DNA of 64,000 nucleotides, from positions 62,001 to 126,000 of the forward strand of contig NZ_JNYQ01000014.1 of the NCBI RefSeq assembly GCF_000717245.1, written 5' to 3'. A program made the position numbers and the translations under genes. This document shows, in pieces, positions 31,772 through 40,616 of this stretch; positions within the stretch are counted from its first letter, which is position 1; every line of letters starts with the position of its first letter. The notes beneath the pieces were generated by a model. It worked only from the letters and a program-made list of their open reading frames with translations. It did no database searches and was not told where the DNA came from. The stretch is from Kitasatospora papulosa. GTDB lineage: Bacteria; Actinomycetota; Actinomycetes; Streptomycetales; Streptomycetaceae.

Positions 31772-32388
31772 AGGTCGAGGCGGATGTCGACGACACCTGC
31801 GATCGCCCGTACGGCGCGGGCGACGAGCGGCACCATGGTCCGGTCGGGCAGGGCTCCTCCCAGCGTGACGACTCCGTCGACGACCCGGGCCTCGAGGCCG
31901 ACGGTGCCGGGGAGACCGGTGAGGACGGCCGCTGCTTCCGCCCCGATGTCCTCGTCGGAGCGCAGGAACACCTTGAGCAGATCGCCTCTGCTGATGATCC
32001 CTTCCAGCAGGCCGCCTCCGTCCACCACGGGCAGACGCTTGACCCGCCGTCTCGCCATGATCCTGGCCGCCTCGGCCAGGGGTGCGTCCGCGTGCACCGT
32101 GATCGCGGGACTGGACATGAGGTCCTCCGCGCGGACGGCACCGGCCTTGGCGGCGTCCGTGGGCGCGTTCGCGGGTGCCGCACCCTCGTCGGGACGCCTC
32201 GCCTCCTTCGGCAGCAGGTCGGCCTCGGAAACCACTCCGATGACACGTCCCTCACCGGCCAGGACGGGCAGTGCGCTCACCTTCCACCGGTTCAGAAGCT
32301 GCACGATCTCCTTGTACGAGGCCTGGCTGCCCACAGCTACGGGCGTGTGGGTCATGAGGTCGCTCACGATGTGGGGCGAGGTGGTCAT
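31759..32388 (-). CDS. CBS pair plus BON domain protein
   Basis: A 209-aa paralogue of the gene at 26185. CBS motifs at about 8-60 (VSDLMTHTPVAVGSQASYKE to GVVSEADLLPKE) and about 85-140 (DLMSSPAITVHADAPL to GIISRGDLLKVF), then BON (ARVVDGVVTLGGALPDRTMVP, AGVVDIRLDL). ATG 32388 follows GAGGAGGAAAG. It lies at the end of a leftward set beginning with the flavodoxin gene, 59 nt after the membrane protein, separated by an inverted repeat. Confidence 0.92.
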   Translation of the reverse strand: MTTSPHIVSDLMTHTPVAVGSQASYKEIVQLLNRWKVSALPVLAGEGRVIGVVSEADLLPKEARRPDEGAAPANAPTDAAKAGAVRAEDLMSSPAITVHADAPLAEAARIMARRRVKRLPVVDGGGLLEGIISRGDLLKVFLRSDEDIGAEAAAVLTGLPGTVGLEARVVDGVVTLGGALPDRTMVPLVARAVRAIAGVVDIRLDLRHP

Positions 32389-32415
32389 CCTGCTTTCCTC
32401 CTCTCGCACGCAGCT

Positions 32416-32434
32416 GCCGGACACGACGTCCGGC
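32416..32434 (-). promoter_or_regulatory. Inverted repeat upstream of CBS-BON gene
   Basis: GCCGGAC and GTCCGGC arms around ACGAC, 27 nt upstream of the CBS-BON start and 13 nt after the membrane-protein stop. It may be a small terminator or operator. Its spacing (N5) does not fit the DosR-like boxes. Confidence 0.35.
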
Positions 32435-32447
32435 CTGCGGCAGGTGG

Positions 32448-33032
32448 TCACGCTCGGCGGCTCCATTCGGGTTCCACTCTGCTCCACTCCACCTCCCAGC
32501 CCGCTGAACGGCGGCGATTGCAGATGATCCGGATGCCGATCCCCGTCACGGCGCCGGCTCCGACCGGGACCGCGACGCTCCCCAGCCCTCCCACCACGGC
32601 CGCCGCCCACACATCCCGGGCGTCGGAAGGTGCCGAGGTGGTTCGGCCCGTCCGGTCCAGCCACACCTCCACGCGCTCGCCGCGTTTCGCGCCGGGGGAC
32701 ACCCGTGCGTCCGCCGTGACGTCGGAGCCGTCGGTGCCGGTCCAGCGCACCGGCACCGGTACCCGCTCCGAACGCCCCGATTCGTCCGTCCACGGCGAGA
32801 CCTCGGCGGCGTCCCGCAGGATCTCGGCTCTGACGGGATGGCGCGTGGCGCGCTGCTGTTCGGCGACGGACTGCTCGTGGTGGAGCGCGGCCATCGCGTC
32901 GATCACCCCGAAGACCGCGGCGCACGCGACGACAAGGGCGCAGAGGAGGACGAGCAGTCGGGCCTCGACGATGTCGACACGTCGTTTCAGCGCCCGATCG
33001 CCCCCGACGCGGCTCCAGCCTCCTGCGTGCAT
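32448..33032 (-). CDS. Rv1733c-like two-helix membrane protein
   Basis: A 194-aa protein with membrane segments at about 25-45 (ARLLVLLCALVVACAAVFGV) and about 145-165 (AAAVVGGLGSVAVPVGAGAV) and an extracytoplasmic middle with VPVPVRWTGTDGSDVTADARV and a GERVEVWLDRTGR strand. This arrangement matches the Rv1733c family of the mycobacterial DosR regulon. It starts ATG 33032, 4 nt after the flavodoxin stop. Function unknown. Confidence 0.85.
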   Translation of the reverse strand: MHAGGWSRVGGDRALKRRVDIVEARLLVLLCALVVACAAVFGVIDAMAALHHEQSVAEQQRATRHPVRAEILRDAAEVSPWTDESGRSERVPVPVRWTGTDGSDVTADARVSPGAKRGERVEVWLDRTGRTTSAPSDARDVWAAAVVGGLGSVAVPVGAGAVTGIGIRIICNRRRSAGWEVEWSRVEPEWSRRA

Positions 33033-33036
33033 CGGA

Positions 33037-33543
33037 TCACAGGCTTTCCGGTGTCTCGATCTCGGTGGCGATGCCGCGGGCCCACCTCGCGACGGCGTCG
33101 AAATCACGGAAGTCGCCGCCTCGTCCCTCGTCCAGGATCGCCCGGGCGATGCGGCCCTCGGCACCGGCCTCCAGCCGGCCACCGAAGGTCACGTGACCGC
33201 GGGCGCGCACCCGCTCCATCGCCCGGCGTGCGCCGGGCACGGGCGGGATGTCCCTCTCGGAGGCCGAGGGATCCAGCGGGCCGCTGCTGAAGGCCCAGAC
33301 GGCTCGTTCGCGCAGGGCGTCGCGGTGTCGTCGCGTCAGCCGGCCGGCGTCCCGGCGCCAGCGGCCCATGTACAGCGCGCTGCCGATCACCACCGCGTCG
33401 TACGCGGCCACGTCCGTCACCTCGGCGGCGGGGAGCGCCTCGGCCTCCAGCCCCTCTTCCCGCAGCGTCCGGGCGATGAACCGGGCGAGTTCGGCGGTCG
33501 AGCCGTACCTCGTCGCGTAAGCGACCAGCACATGGTGGGGCAC
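33037..33543 (-). CDS. Flavodoxin-domain protein (HemG-like)
   Basis: A 168-aa FMN-binding flavodoxin of the menaquinone-dependent protoporphyrinogen oxidase type by size. The phosphate loop is ATRYGSTAELA, the second FMN loop region is VVIGSALYMGRW, and FSSGPLDPS follows. It may serve electron transfer under low oxygen; the haem role is only a family possibility. First of the leftward operon with the Rv1733c-like and CBS-BON genes. Confidence 0.88.
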   Translation of the reverse strand: MPHHVLVAYATRYGSTAELARFIARTLREEGLEAEALPAAEVTDVAAYDAVVIGSALYMGRWRRDAGRLTRRHRDALRERAVWAFSSGPLDPSASERDIPPVPGARRAMERVRARGHVTFGGRLEAGAEGRIARAILDEGRGGDFRDFDAVARWARGIATEIETPESL

Positions 33544-33729
33544 CGTACGTCATCGCCTTCCCGGAACGCGGAGCGGAACGGATGGAAGCGCCGGACAGCC
33601 GACGGTCATTCCTCAGCTTCCACGACGGCCGCGGACTGGAGAAGGGCCGTCCGAGGCACGCGGCAGGACCGAACGGCCCCCCCCCTCCGGACGGGAACAC
33701 GCCGTGGGTTGCGGGGGCTCGTCCGGAAG

Positions 33730-33743
33730 GGGCCGAAGGTCCC
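33730..33743. promoter_or_regulatory. Candidate DosR/OsdR box between flavodoxin and ADH
   Basis: GGGCC-GAAG-GTCCC, whose reverse complement differs from the copy at 30618 at a single position. It lies in the 348-nt divergent gap 33544-33891, 149 nt before the ADH start; a weaker GGACC-GAAC-GGCCC sits at 33665-33678. No gene is seen in the gap. Confidence 0.5.
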
Positions 33744-33891
33744 GGTGTCCTACCCCGACCGTCTCTCGGTCGAGGCGGTGGTTGCGGCAGACACTGGCGT
33801 GAGGGACCGCGGCAGAAGACCCGAAGGTGTCCCCTCGTCCACTGAGGGACGCCGGGAGGTGCCGGAGCTTCGGGCCGGAGGAGCGAGAACA

Positions 33892-34929
33892 GTGCACGCA
33901 TTCGTCTATCAGGGTCCGGGCCAGGGTTCGTGGGAGCCCATGAGCGACCCGGAGTTGGAGCAGTCGACCGATGCGGTCGTCCGGGTGGACGCGACGACCG
34001 TCTGCGTCGGAGACGTGCACACTCTTCGCGGCGACGCGTCCGACGTGAGTCCGGGCACCGTCCTGGGGCACGAGGCAGTCGGCGAGGTGCTGGAAGTCGG
34101 GACCGAGGTGCACGACGTGGTGCCGGGGGACGAGGTGATCGTGTCGTCCATCTCCTCCTGCGGACACTGCATGGCGTGCCGCCAGGGCGTCTTCGGCCAG
34201 TGCACCCAGGGGGGAGGCTGGCTCCTGGGGCACGAGGTGAACGGCACCCAGGCCGAACTGGTCCGGGTCCCGTTCGCCGACCACTCGGTCCACAAGCTCC
34301 CTTACGCCATGGACCGGGACACCGCCGTGCTGTTCTCGGAAGTCCTCCCGGCCGCCTTCGAACTCGGGGTACGCAACGGGAAGGTCCGCCCCGGGGCCGT
34401 AGTCGTGGTGGTGGGGGCGGGACCGGTCGGACTGTCCGCGCTGATCATCGCGGGCATCTACTCCCCCGCCCGCGTGATCTCGGTGGATCTCTCCCCCGCG
34501 CGCCTGGCCGCGGCGGGCAGCCTCGGCGCCGACGACGCCGAACTCCCCGGACGTCTCATCGCGGACCTGTCGGAGGGCCCCGGAGCCGATGTCGTGATCG
34601 AGGCCGCAGGGAGTTCCGACAGCTTCGTCCTGTGCACACAGGTCGTACGTTCCGGTGGGCACATCGCGAACATAGGGATGCACGAGACACCTGTCAGCCT
34701 GCACCTCGAACAGCTGTGCCGGAAGAACGTCACCATCAGCACCGGCCAGGTGGACACGTCCTCCACCCCCTGGCTCCTCGATGTCCTGAGCCCGGAGCAC
34801 CTGGACCTGTTCTCGCGGATCATCACGCAGAGGCGGGAGATCGGTGACATTCGGAGCGCCTACGCCATCGCGTCCAGCGCGACCTCCACGGACGCGCTGC
34901 GCACGGTCCTGCACCCGGCGCGCCCCTGA
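33892..34929 (+). CDS. Zinc alcohol dehydrogenase paralogue
   Basis: A 345-aa medium-chain dehydrogenase related to the gene at 21159. Zinc ligand cysteine in TTVCVGDVH and GHEAVGE; structural zinc cysteines in CGHCMACRQGVFGQC; Rossmann motif VVGAGPVGLSAL. The usual CGTD reads CVGD, so the Thr that relays the proton is replaced by Gly and activity on alcohols may be altered. GTG 33892 follows GGAGGAGCG. A very long open frame reading into it from 31618 is antisense to its neighbours and rejected. Confidence 0.92.
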   Translation: MHAFVYQGPGQGSWEPMSDPELEQSTDAVVRVDATTVCVGDVHTLRGDASDVSPGTVLGHEAVGEVLEVGTEVHDVVPGDEVIVSSISSCGHCMACRQGVFGQCTQGGGWLLGHEVNGTQAELVRVPFADHSVHKLPYAMDRDTAVLFSEVLPAAFELGVRNGKVRPGAVVVVVGAGPVGLSALIIAGIYSPARVISVDLSPARLAAAGSLGADDAELPGRLIADLSEGPGADVVIEAAGSSDSFVLCTQVVRSGGHIANIGMHETPVSLHLEQLCRKNVTISTGQVDTSSTPWLLDVLSPEHLDLFSRIITQRREIGDIRSAYAIASSATSTDALRTVLHPARP

Positions 34930-35124
34930 GCGGGCCGGGCGGCACGCCTGGCGGCCGGACACGCCCCTGGCCGGCCGTCACCATCGGCGGTCCGCGACGT
35001 CCGAACGGCAGACCGGAACCTTCTCGGCGGGGCGGAAGTTGCACAAAGGGAGCGTGCTCCGTCCGGAGCCCGAGGGAAGCATGACTCACACACGCTTCCA
35101 GTTCTGCAGGCAGGGGGTCGAAGG

Positions 35125-35799
35125 ATGGGACATCTCACCGTCGCCGACCTGATGACACCGTCGGTCATCAGCGTCCAGCGCGGCACCACGTTCAAGGAGA
35201 TCGCCCGTCTGCTCAGCGAGTCGAACGTCACCGCCGTCCCCGTCGTGGACGAAGGGGGGCGTCCGGTCGGCGTGGTCTCCGAGGCCGACCTCCTGCGCAA
35301 CCGCTCCACGGGCGGCGCACGGGACGCCGGTGCGCTGATGAGCCATCCGGCCGTCACCGCCGAGCCCCGGTGGAACGTGGTGCACGCCGCCCGGGTGATG
35401 GAAGAGCACCGGGTCAAGCGCCTCCCCGTCGTCGACGCGGAGGGACGCCTGGTCGGAGTCCTGAGCCGCAGCGATCTCGTCCAGGTCTTCCTGCGCCGGG
35501 ATCGCGCGATCCAGGAGGAGATCGTCGAGGAGGTGGTGACCCGGACGCTTCGGCTCAGCCCGTCCTCGGTGAACGTGGAGGTGTCCGAAGGGCTCGTCAC
35601 CCTGAGCGGCGCCGTGCACAGCCCCGACACCGTGCCGCTCCTTCTCCGCCTGTGCCAGAGCGTCGACGGTGTGGTGGACGTCGTCGACCATCTCTCGCAC
35701 GAGACTCCTGCGGAGGACGCCCGTCCCGGCACCGCCCCGACGACGGCCGGCAAGGAGGAAGGGACGTCCACGCACACGGAGTGGGGGGAGCTGCCATGA
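35125..35799 (+). CDS. CBS pair plus BON domain protein
   Basis: A 224-aa third paralogue. CBS motifs at about 7-60 (VADLMTPSVISVQRGTTFKE to GVVSEADLLRNR) and about 70-125 (LMSHPAVTAEPRWNVV to GVLSRSDLVQVF), then BON (VNVEVSEGLVTLSGAVHS) and a polar tail. It has no coupled Usp gene, unlike the copy at 26185, and is convergent with the DUF4383 gene. Confidence 0.92.
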   Translation: MGHLTVADLMTPSVISVQRGTTFKEIARLLSESNVTAVPVVDEGGRPVGVVSEADLLRNRSTGGARDAGALMSHPAVTAEPRWNVVHAARVMEEHRVKRLPVVDAEGRLVGVLSRSDLVQVFLRRDRAIQEEIVEEVVTRTLRLSPSSVNVEVSEGLVTLSGAVHSPDTVPLLLRLCQSVDGVVDVVDHLSHETPAEDARPGTAPTTAGKEEGTSTHTEWGELP

Positions 35800-35836
35800 G
35801 TGCGGGCCGGCACCGCCGCCGCTCCCCCCGGGGGCG

Positions 35837-36409
35837 TCATCCGTCGTGGGACTCCCGGCCGGCGAGGCCGGGCGTCCGCCCCGCGGGCAGCACCGTCGGG
35901 CCCGGGCCCTCGCTCAGGCGCCGGACCGCGGCCGCCTCGTGTTCTGCCTGCTCAGGGTGCCTTCGTCGCCAGTAGGGGTTCTCGTGCGAGAGGCGGCTGG
36001 TGACCCTTCCGTACATACCGAACGTCGCGATGACCAGGCCCATGACGAAGCTGAACATCACGTTGGCCATGCCGAAGTCGAGGATGTTGACGGATCGGTC
36101 CAGCACGAAGATGTGGACGAAGCCGCTCAGGACGAACAGCCCTCCGATCGTCATGTTGAGGGTGGAGGCGAAGTTGCCCCCGATGACGGCCCCGACGAGC
36201 AGAGCCAGTCCCACGACCGTGGAGATGACACTGAGCGTGGTGTTGGTGGTCATGCCCGCGACCGTGTCCCCGGCGGTGTCGAAGGGGGTGAGGGCGTCGG
36301 CGAAGCCCAGCGCGGCGAAGGCGAGCAGGATGAGGCCGCAGACAGCGGCTCCGTAGCGGTAGACGGTCGCCAGGTGGTGATCGACGGGAAGTTCGTCTCG
36401 AAGCTTCAT
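35837..36409 (-). CDS. DUF4383 membrane protein
   Basis: A 190-aa protein with four predicted membrane helices (about 18-40, 65-90, 95-120, 130-150) and the SVISTVVGLALLVGAVIGGN segment typical of DUF4383. The start MKLRDELPVDHHLA at 36409 is preferred to an upstream ATG. The basic C-terminus from about 155 is cytoplasmic. Function unknown; these proteins recur near Usp genes in actinomycetes. Confidence 0.86.
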   Translation of the reverse strand: MKLRDELPVDHHLATVYRYGAAVCGLILLAFAALGFADALTPFDTAGDTVAGMTTNTTLSVISTVVGLALLVGAVIGGNFASTLNMTIGGLFVLSGFVHIFVLDRSVNILDFGMANVMFSFVMGLVIATFGMYGRVTSRLSHENPYWRRRHPEQAEHEAAAVRRLSEGPGPTVLPAGRTPGLAGRESHDG

Positions 36410-36425
36410 GTGTCTTCTTCTGCCG

Positions 36426-36439
36426 GGGCCGTCCGTCCG
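36426..36439. promoter_or_regulatory. Candidate DosR/OsdR-like box upstream of DUF4383 gene
   Basis: GGGCC-GTCC-GTCCG, 17 nt upstream of the DUF4383 start, in the 327-nt divergent gap 36410-36736. Ten of 14 positions match the copy at 33730. No gene is seen in the gap. Confidence 0.35.
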
Positions 36440-36736
36440 GATGCCGACATGTCGCCATATCACCCGTACGCACCCCCACCCGATCCTGCGAAAGGGTGGC
36501 TGCCGAGCCTGGGGTACGGCCGACCGGGCCGTTGCTACTCACCGTGCATCCATCGGCCCGCTCCGAGCAGAAGTACGTGTGGGGCGGGGCGCACCACACG
36601 TACGAAGACGTCAGGAGACAGCCATGCATCAGGCGGCGACGGCAGCACCACCCGTGGCCCCGGTCCCGTCACACGGCGACGCCGCGACAGGACACCTCGC
36701 GGCGCCTGACCGGGCCGGGCGTGAGGAGAAGCGTTC

Positions 36737-38302
36737 ATGAGCACCGAAGGGCGCGGGACGACCGAGCGGCTGAACTGTCTGGTCACCGGCGCGTCCGGGT
36801 ACATCGGCGGGCGCCTCGTGCCGGAGCTGCTGGAAGCGGGCCACACGGTCCGGTGCCTGGCCCGCTCCCCCGAAAAGCTGCGCGACCACCCCTGGGCGGG
36901 AGAGGTCGAATCGGTCGCCGGGGATGTCACCGACGCCGCGTCCGTCGCTGCGAGCATGCGCGGGATCGACGTGGCCTACTACCTGGTGCACGCCCTCGGA
37001 ACGGGTGCCGGTTTCGAGGACACCGATCGCCGTGCGGCACAAATCTTCGCCGAACAGGCCCGGGCCGCGGGAGTGCGGCGGATCGTGTACCTCGGCGGAC
37101 TCACGCCGAAGGGCGTCCCCGAGCGTGAGCTCTCACCGCACCTGCGCTCCCGTGCGGAGGTGGGCCGCATCTTCCTGGAGGCACCCGTTCCGGCCACCGT
37201 GCTGCGGGCTGCCGTGGTCGTCGGCTCGGGATCGGCGTCCTTCGAGATGCTGCGCTACCTCACGGAACGTCTGCCGGTCATGGTCACTCCGAGCTGGGTG
37301 AGCACCCGCACCCAGCCCATCGGGGTCCGCGACGTGCTGCACTACCTGGTCGGCTCGGCCACCATGCCGGAACATGTGGACCGGGCTTTCGACATCGGCG
37401 GACCGGACGTCCTCACGTACGAGGAGATGATGCGCAGGTACGCCGAGGTCGCCGGGCTCCGGCGGCGGCTCATCCTGCCCGTACCGGTCCTCACTCCGAG
37501 GCTGTCCAGCCACTGGGTCGGCCTCGTCACTCCCGTTCCCGCCTCCATCGCCCGGCCCCTGACCGAGTCGCTACGTCACGAGGTGGTCTGCGAGGAGCAC
37601 GACATCGCCCTCTACGCACCGGACCCGCCGGGCCGGCCCCTGCCGTTCGACGAGGCACTGGACCTCGCCCTGCGCCGTGTCCGGGAAGCGGAGGTCACCA
37701 CACGCTGGTCGTCCGCCTCCGTACCGGGGGCTCCCAGCGACCCTCTGCCCACCGATCCCGACTGGGCCGGGGGCAGCCTCTACCAGGACGAACGGCGACT
37801 CCCGGTGAACGCCTCACGCGAGTCGCTGTGGAAGGTGGTCGAGGGTGTCGGCGGGGACAACGGCTGGTACTCCTTCCCCCTCGCCTGGGCGGTCCGGGGC
37901 TGGCTGGACCGTGTGGTCGGCGGCGTGGGACTGCGCCGTGGGCGCCGGGACGCCGAGCGGCTGCGGGTGGGCGACTCACTGGACTTCTGGCGCGTCGAGG
38001 AGATCGAACCGGGCCATCTGCTGCGGCTGCGCGCCGAGATGCGGCTCCCCGGCCTGGCCTGGCTGGAGATGTACGTAGAGACCTGCGGGGGAGTCACCCG
38101 CTACCGCCAGCGTGCCGTCTTCCATCCGCGCGGCCTGCTGGGGCACGTCTACTGGTGGAGCGTCTCTCCGTTCCACGCGGTCGTCTTCGGCGGGATGGCC
38201 CGGAACATCACGCAAGCAGCCGCCAAGGGCATGTGCGCGCACGCGAACCGTGCCCGCACCGGCCGACAGGACGCTCCCCCGAGGTCACGGAACCGCCGGT
38301 GA
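36737..38302 (+). CDS. SDR (NAD-binding) protein with DUF2867 domain
   Basis: A 521-aa protein. Residues about 12-300 form an extended/atypical SDR (NAD motif VTGASGYIGGRLV; GDVTDAASV; YYLVHALGTG), with an HSCARG-like or complex-I NDUFA9-like layout lacking a clear YxxxK. Residues about 345-500 are DUF2867 (VGGDNGWYSFPLAW, then FWRVEEIEPGHLLRLRAEM), a START-like fold. This fusion is a known actinobacterial type. Its substrate is unknown; it may act on a quinone or lipid. Confidence 0.88.
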   Translation: MSTEGRGTTERLNCLVTGASGYIGGRLVPELLEAGHTVRCLARSPEKLRDHPWAGEVESVAGDVTDAASVAASMRGIDVAYYLVHALGTGAGFEDTDRRAAQIFAEQARAAGVRRIVYLGGLTPKGVPERELSPHLRSRAEVGRIFLEAPVPATVLRAAVVVGSGSASFEMLRYLTERLPVMVTPSWVSTRTQPIGVRDVLHYLVGSATMPEHVDRAFDIGGPDVLTYEEMMRRYAEVAGLRRRLILPVPVLTPRLSSHWVGLVTPVPASIARPLTESLRHEVVCEEHDIALYAPDPPGRPLPFDEALDLALRRVREAEVTTRWSSASVPGAPSDPLPTDPDWAGGSLYQDERRLPVNASRESLWKVVEGVGGDNGWYSFPLAWAVRGWLDRVVGGVGLRRGRRDAERLRVGDSLDFWRVEEIEPGHLLRLRAEMRLPGLAWLEMYVETCGGVTRYRQRAVFHPRGLLGHVYWWSVSPFHAVVFGGMARNITQAAAKGMCAHANRARTGRQDAPPRSRNRR

Positions 38303-38474
38303 CCTGAGCGCCTGCCGGTGACCCGCGTCGGCACATCCCGTGGCGGACGGGCTCCGCGACGGCCCCCGGGCCGCCCGGTCGCCGCCCGTGCCGTCGTTTG
38401 TCCATGCTGGCACCTGTCCGTGCCGGCGCCTCAACGCGCAGCGTCGTGACGGGCACATGGCGCGGACCGGGGTC

Positions 38475-40616
38475 TCACCTCGCGGGCTGGTCCCGGGGAC
38501 CGGGCACCGGACGGGGCCGCTTGCCGCGGCCGCCGATCCCGTAGGCGTCGAGCAGAGCCTCGGCCGTGGCCGCGATCGAGTACCGGCTGGTCACCACGTC
38601 CCGGCCCACGGCGGCGAGTCGACGACGGTCCGCCGCGGGAAGAGTGATCATGCGGAGCAGCCCTCGGGCGAGTCCCTCCTCGGAGGAGGTGTCCAGGACG
38701 ACTCCGCTGACCCCGTCATGGAGGTACTGGAGCGCACCGCCCCGGCCGGGGCCGGCCGTGGGCATTCCCGCCTCCATCGCCTCGAGCAACGCGAGCCCGA
38801 AGTCCTCCTCGACGCTCGGACACACGTACCACGCGGCAGGGACTCCGGAGTCCGGGTCCGCCAAGGCGTGCTGGAGGCACCGCACCGTGCGGTTGGGCAG
38901 AGCGGTCAGTACGGCCAGCCGGGAGGCAGCCCCCGGACGGTCGGCCAGGGCCGCCCTGATACGGCGCAGCATGTCCCTCTCGTACTCGTTCTCCAAGGTC
39001 GGCGAGCCACCCACGAGGACCAAGGTCGACCGCATGTACAGGCCGGAGGCGATCCAGGCGCGTACGAGTGCGTCCTGCTGCTTGACCGCATGCATGCGGC
39101 CGACGCACAGGAGCAGGGGGAGGTTCCTGTCCTCCGGTCCCAGGGAGTCCTCCTCGTCACCGCCGGCGAAGAGAGAGGCGACGAGGTCGGCTCCGCGGCG
39201 CGGCTCGTCGTCTTCGGGCCGGTACGGGGTGATCCCCTCCGCAGGGGTGACCGGCCCGGACCCTCCGTTCATCTTGGCCAGTTGGGGAAAGTGACTCACC
39301 AACTCGCCCGTGCCGCAGCGCCCCGCCACACCGATCACGGTGTCGGCACGTTCCACCAGACGGTCTCCGACGAAGACGCGGTGCAGGTCAACGCGTAGTC
39401 GTCCGAGCTCCTCCGGCCGATGGTCCGTGCGCTCCGCGGCCAGCCGGCTCGCGACCTGCCGGTGCGGATCGGGCGTGGCGGTGAACACCACGTGTGAACC
39501 CAGGCGTTCGGCTGCTTCGGCCAGAGCGAGGCTGCCGTCGTCGGCAGAGCGCACGTGCACCACCTGTGGCCGACGGGGAAGGGCGCCCAGCAGCCGCTCA
39601 GCCCACCAGGCGAGTGCGGGCCGGTGGAGATGCATCTGCGAGGAGTCCGGGAGGCCGCGTGCGTCCACCGGCAGACGCACGATCCAGTGCCCGGGTACCC
39701 GCTCGTACACGGTCCTTCCGTCAGCGGACAGTGCGTCGTGCCCCGCCAGGACCACGGTCACGACCGACGCGATGTCGTCGAGTCCGGCCAGATGGTCCCC
39801 CAGACCGCCGACGAGGACCCCGAGGCCGCCGCTCGTCCCCTGTCCGGGCCTTTCCAGGTCGCCGAGCAGCATCGCCTGGGCCACCACCGCTCCCTCTCCC
39901 ACGGGCGAGGTGATGCGGGGGTCCGGTGGGGCGAGCAGCAGCCGTTCGTACTCGTCCGCCGCGCTCTCGGGGCCGGGGAGCAGGGCAGCCCCTCGGGGCA
40001 GGGCGTGCAGGTGGCGCCATGCCGCGTGCCGTCCGGCCCTGCTGCCGCAGTCCGCGGCGAGCTTCGCCGTCTCCACGGGGCTCAGGGGGCGTAGCGCCGC
40101 GGCCGTGGCCAGATCGAGCAGCAACGCCGTGGACGGTCCGTCGATGTCGGGGCGGGTCAGCAGCGCCCTGAGCGACGATTCGGCACGCCGTGGGCCGTAG
40201 CGGTAGACCGACCCCGGCCACATCTCCGCCACTGCGGCGCTGCCTCGGAGTCCGGCGTTCCGTTGGGCGAGCAGACTTTCGGGGGCGATGGGCACGGCCA
40301 GGCGGCATGCCCGGCGCAGCGAGGCTGTCAGATGATCGGACCGGCTGAGCCTGGCAGCGCTTCCGGTCGGGCCGGGTCCGGCGCCTGCCGCCGTCCTGCC
40401 GAGGCGAGATTCCGTGCCCGTCGGAACGGCCGGGGACGAGTGCCCGTACTCAGCCTCCAGAAGGCTCTCGGCGTACGCGGTCTCGCTCCTCCCCCGTCCT
40501 GCATGCGCCCCCTTCCACCCGTGGCCCGCGAAGAAGGCGGCCCTGGCCTCCACCAACTGATTCCCTGTTCCGAGGGCGGGCGGGGCGGACAGATCGGCAA
40601 CGAAGGACACCGGCAT
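38475..40616 (-). CDS. GT4-type glycosyltransferase with unusual N-terminus
   Basis: A 713-aa protein. The C-terminal part (about 340-690) is a GT-B glycosyltransferase family 4 domain: LLLCVGRMHAVKQQDALVRAW, and the donor-site ExxxxxxxE in EEDFGLALLEAMEAGMP, then RGGALQYLHDGVSG. Elements such as VVFTATPDPHRQ and the ADTVIGVAGR block resemble sucrose-phosphate-synthase-like enzymes. The N-terminal 300 residues I cannot assign beyond the start SFVADLSAPP. No cell-wall or sugar genes adjoin it, so acceptor and donor are unknown. Confidence 0.85.
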   Translation of the reverse strand: MPVSFVADLSAPPALGTGNQLVEARAAFFAGHGWKGAHAGRGRSETAYAESLLEAEYGHSSPAVPTGTESRLGRTAAGAGPGPTGSAARLSRSDHLTASLRRACRLAVPIAPESLLAQRNAGLRGSAAVAEMWPGSVYRYGPRRAESSLRALLTRPDIDGPSTALLLDLATAAALRPLSPVETAKLAADCGSRAGRHAAWRHLHALPRGAALLPGPESAADEYERLLLAPPDPRITSPVGEGAVVAQAMLLGDLERPGQGTSGGLGVLVGGLGDHLAGLDDIASVVTVVLAGHDALSADGRTVYERVPGHWIVRLPVDARGLPDSSQMHLHRPALAWWAERLLGALPRRPQVVHVRSADDGSLALAEAAERLGSHVVFTATPDPHRQVASRLAAERTDHRPEELGRLRVDLHRVFVGDRLVERADTVIGVAGRCGTGELVSHFPQLAKMNGGSGPVTPAEGITPYRPEDDEPRRGADLVASLFAGGDEEDSLGPEDRNLPLLLCVGRMHAVKQQDALVRAWIASGLYMRSTLVLVGGSPTLENEYERDMLRRIRAALADRPGAASRLAVLTALPNRTVRCLQHALADPDSGVPAAWYVCPSVEEDFGLALLEAMEAGMPTAGPGRGGALQYLHDGVSGVVLDTSSEEGLARGLLRMITLPAADRRRLAAVGRDVVTSRYSIAATAEALLDAYGIGGRGKRPRPVPGPRDQPAR

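Noticed and set aside
31618..34929. Plus-strand open frame of 1103 codons
   Set aside because: Its first 750 codons are antisense to the CBS-BON, membrane and flavodoxin genes; only the last 345 residues are a real ADH with its own GTG and ribosome binding site.
20952..38302. Secondary-metabolite gene cluster
   Set aside because: No synthase, carrier protein, tailoring set or resistance transporter; the gene content fits a stress and dormancy block.
38340..39398. Plus-strand open frame opposite the glycosyltransferase
   Set aside because: No motif and no ribosome binding site; antisense of a GT4 domain.
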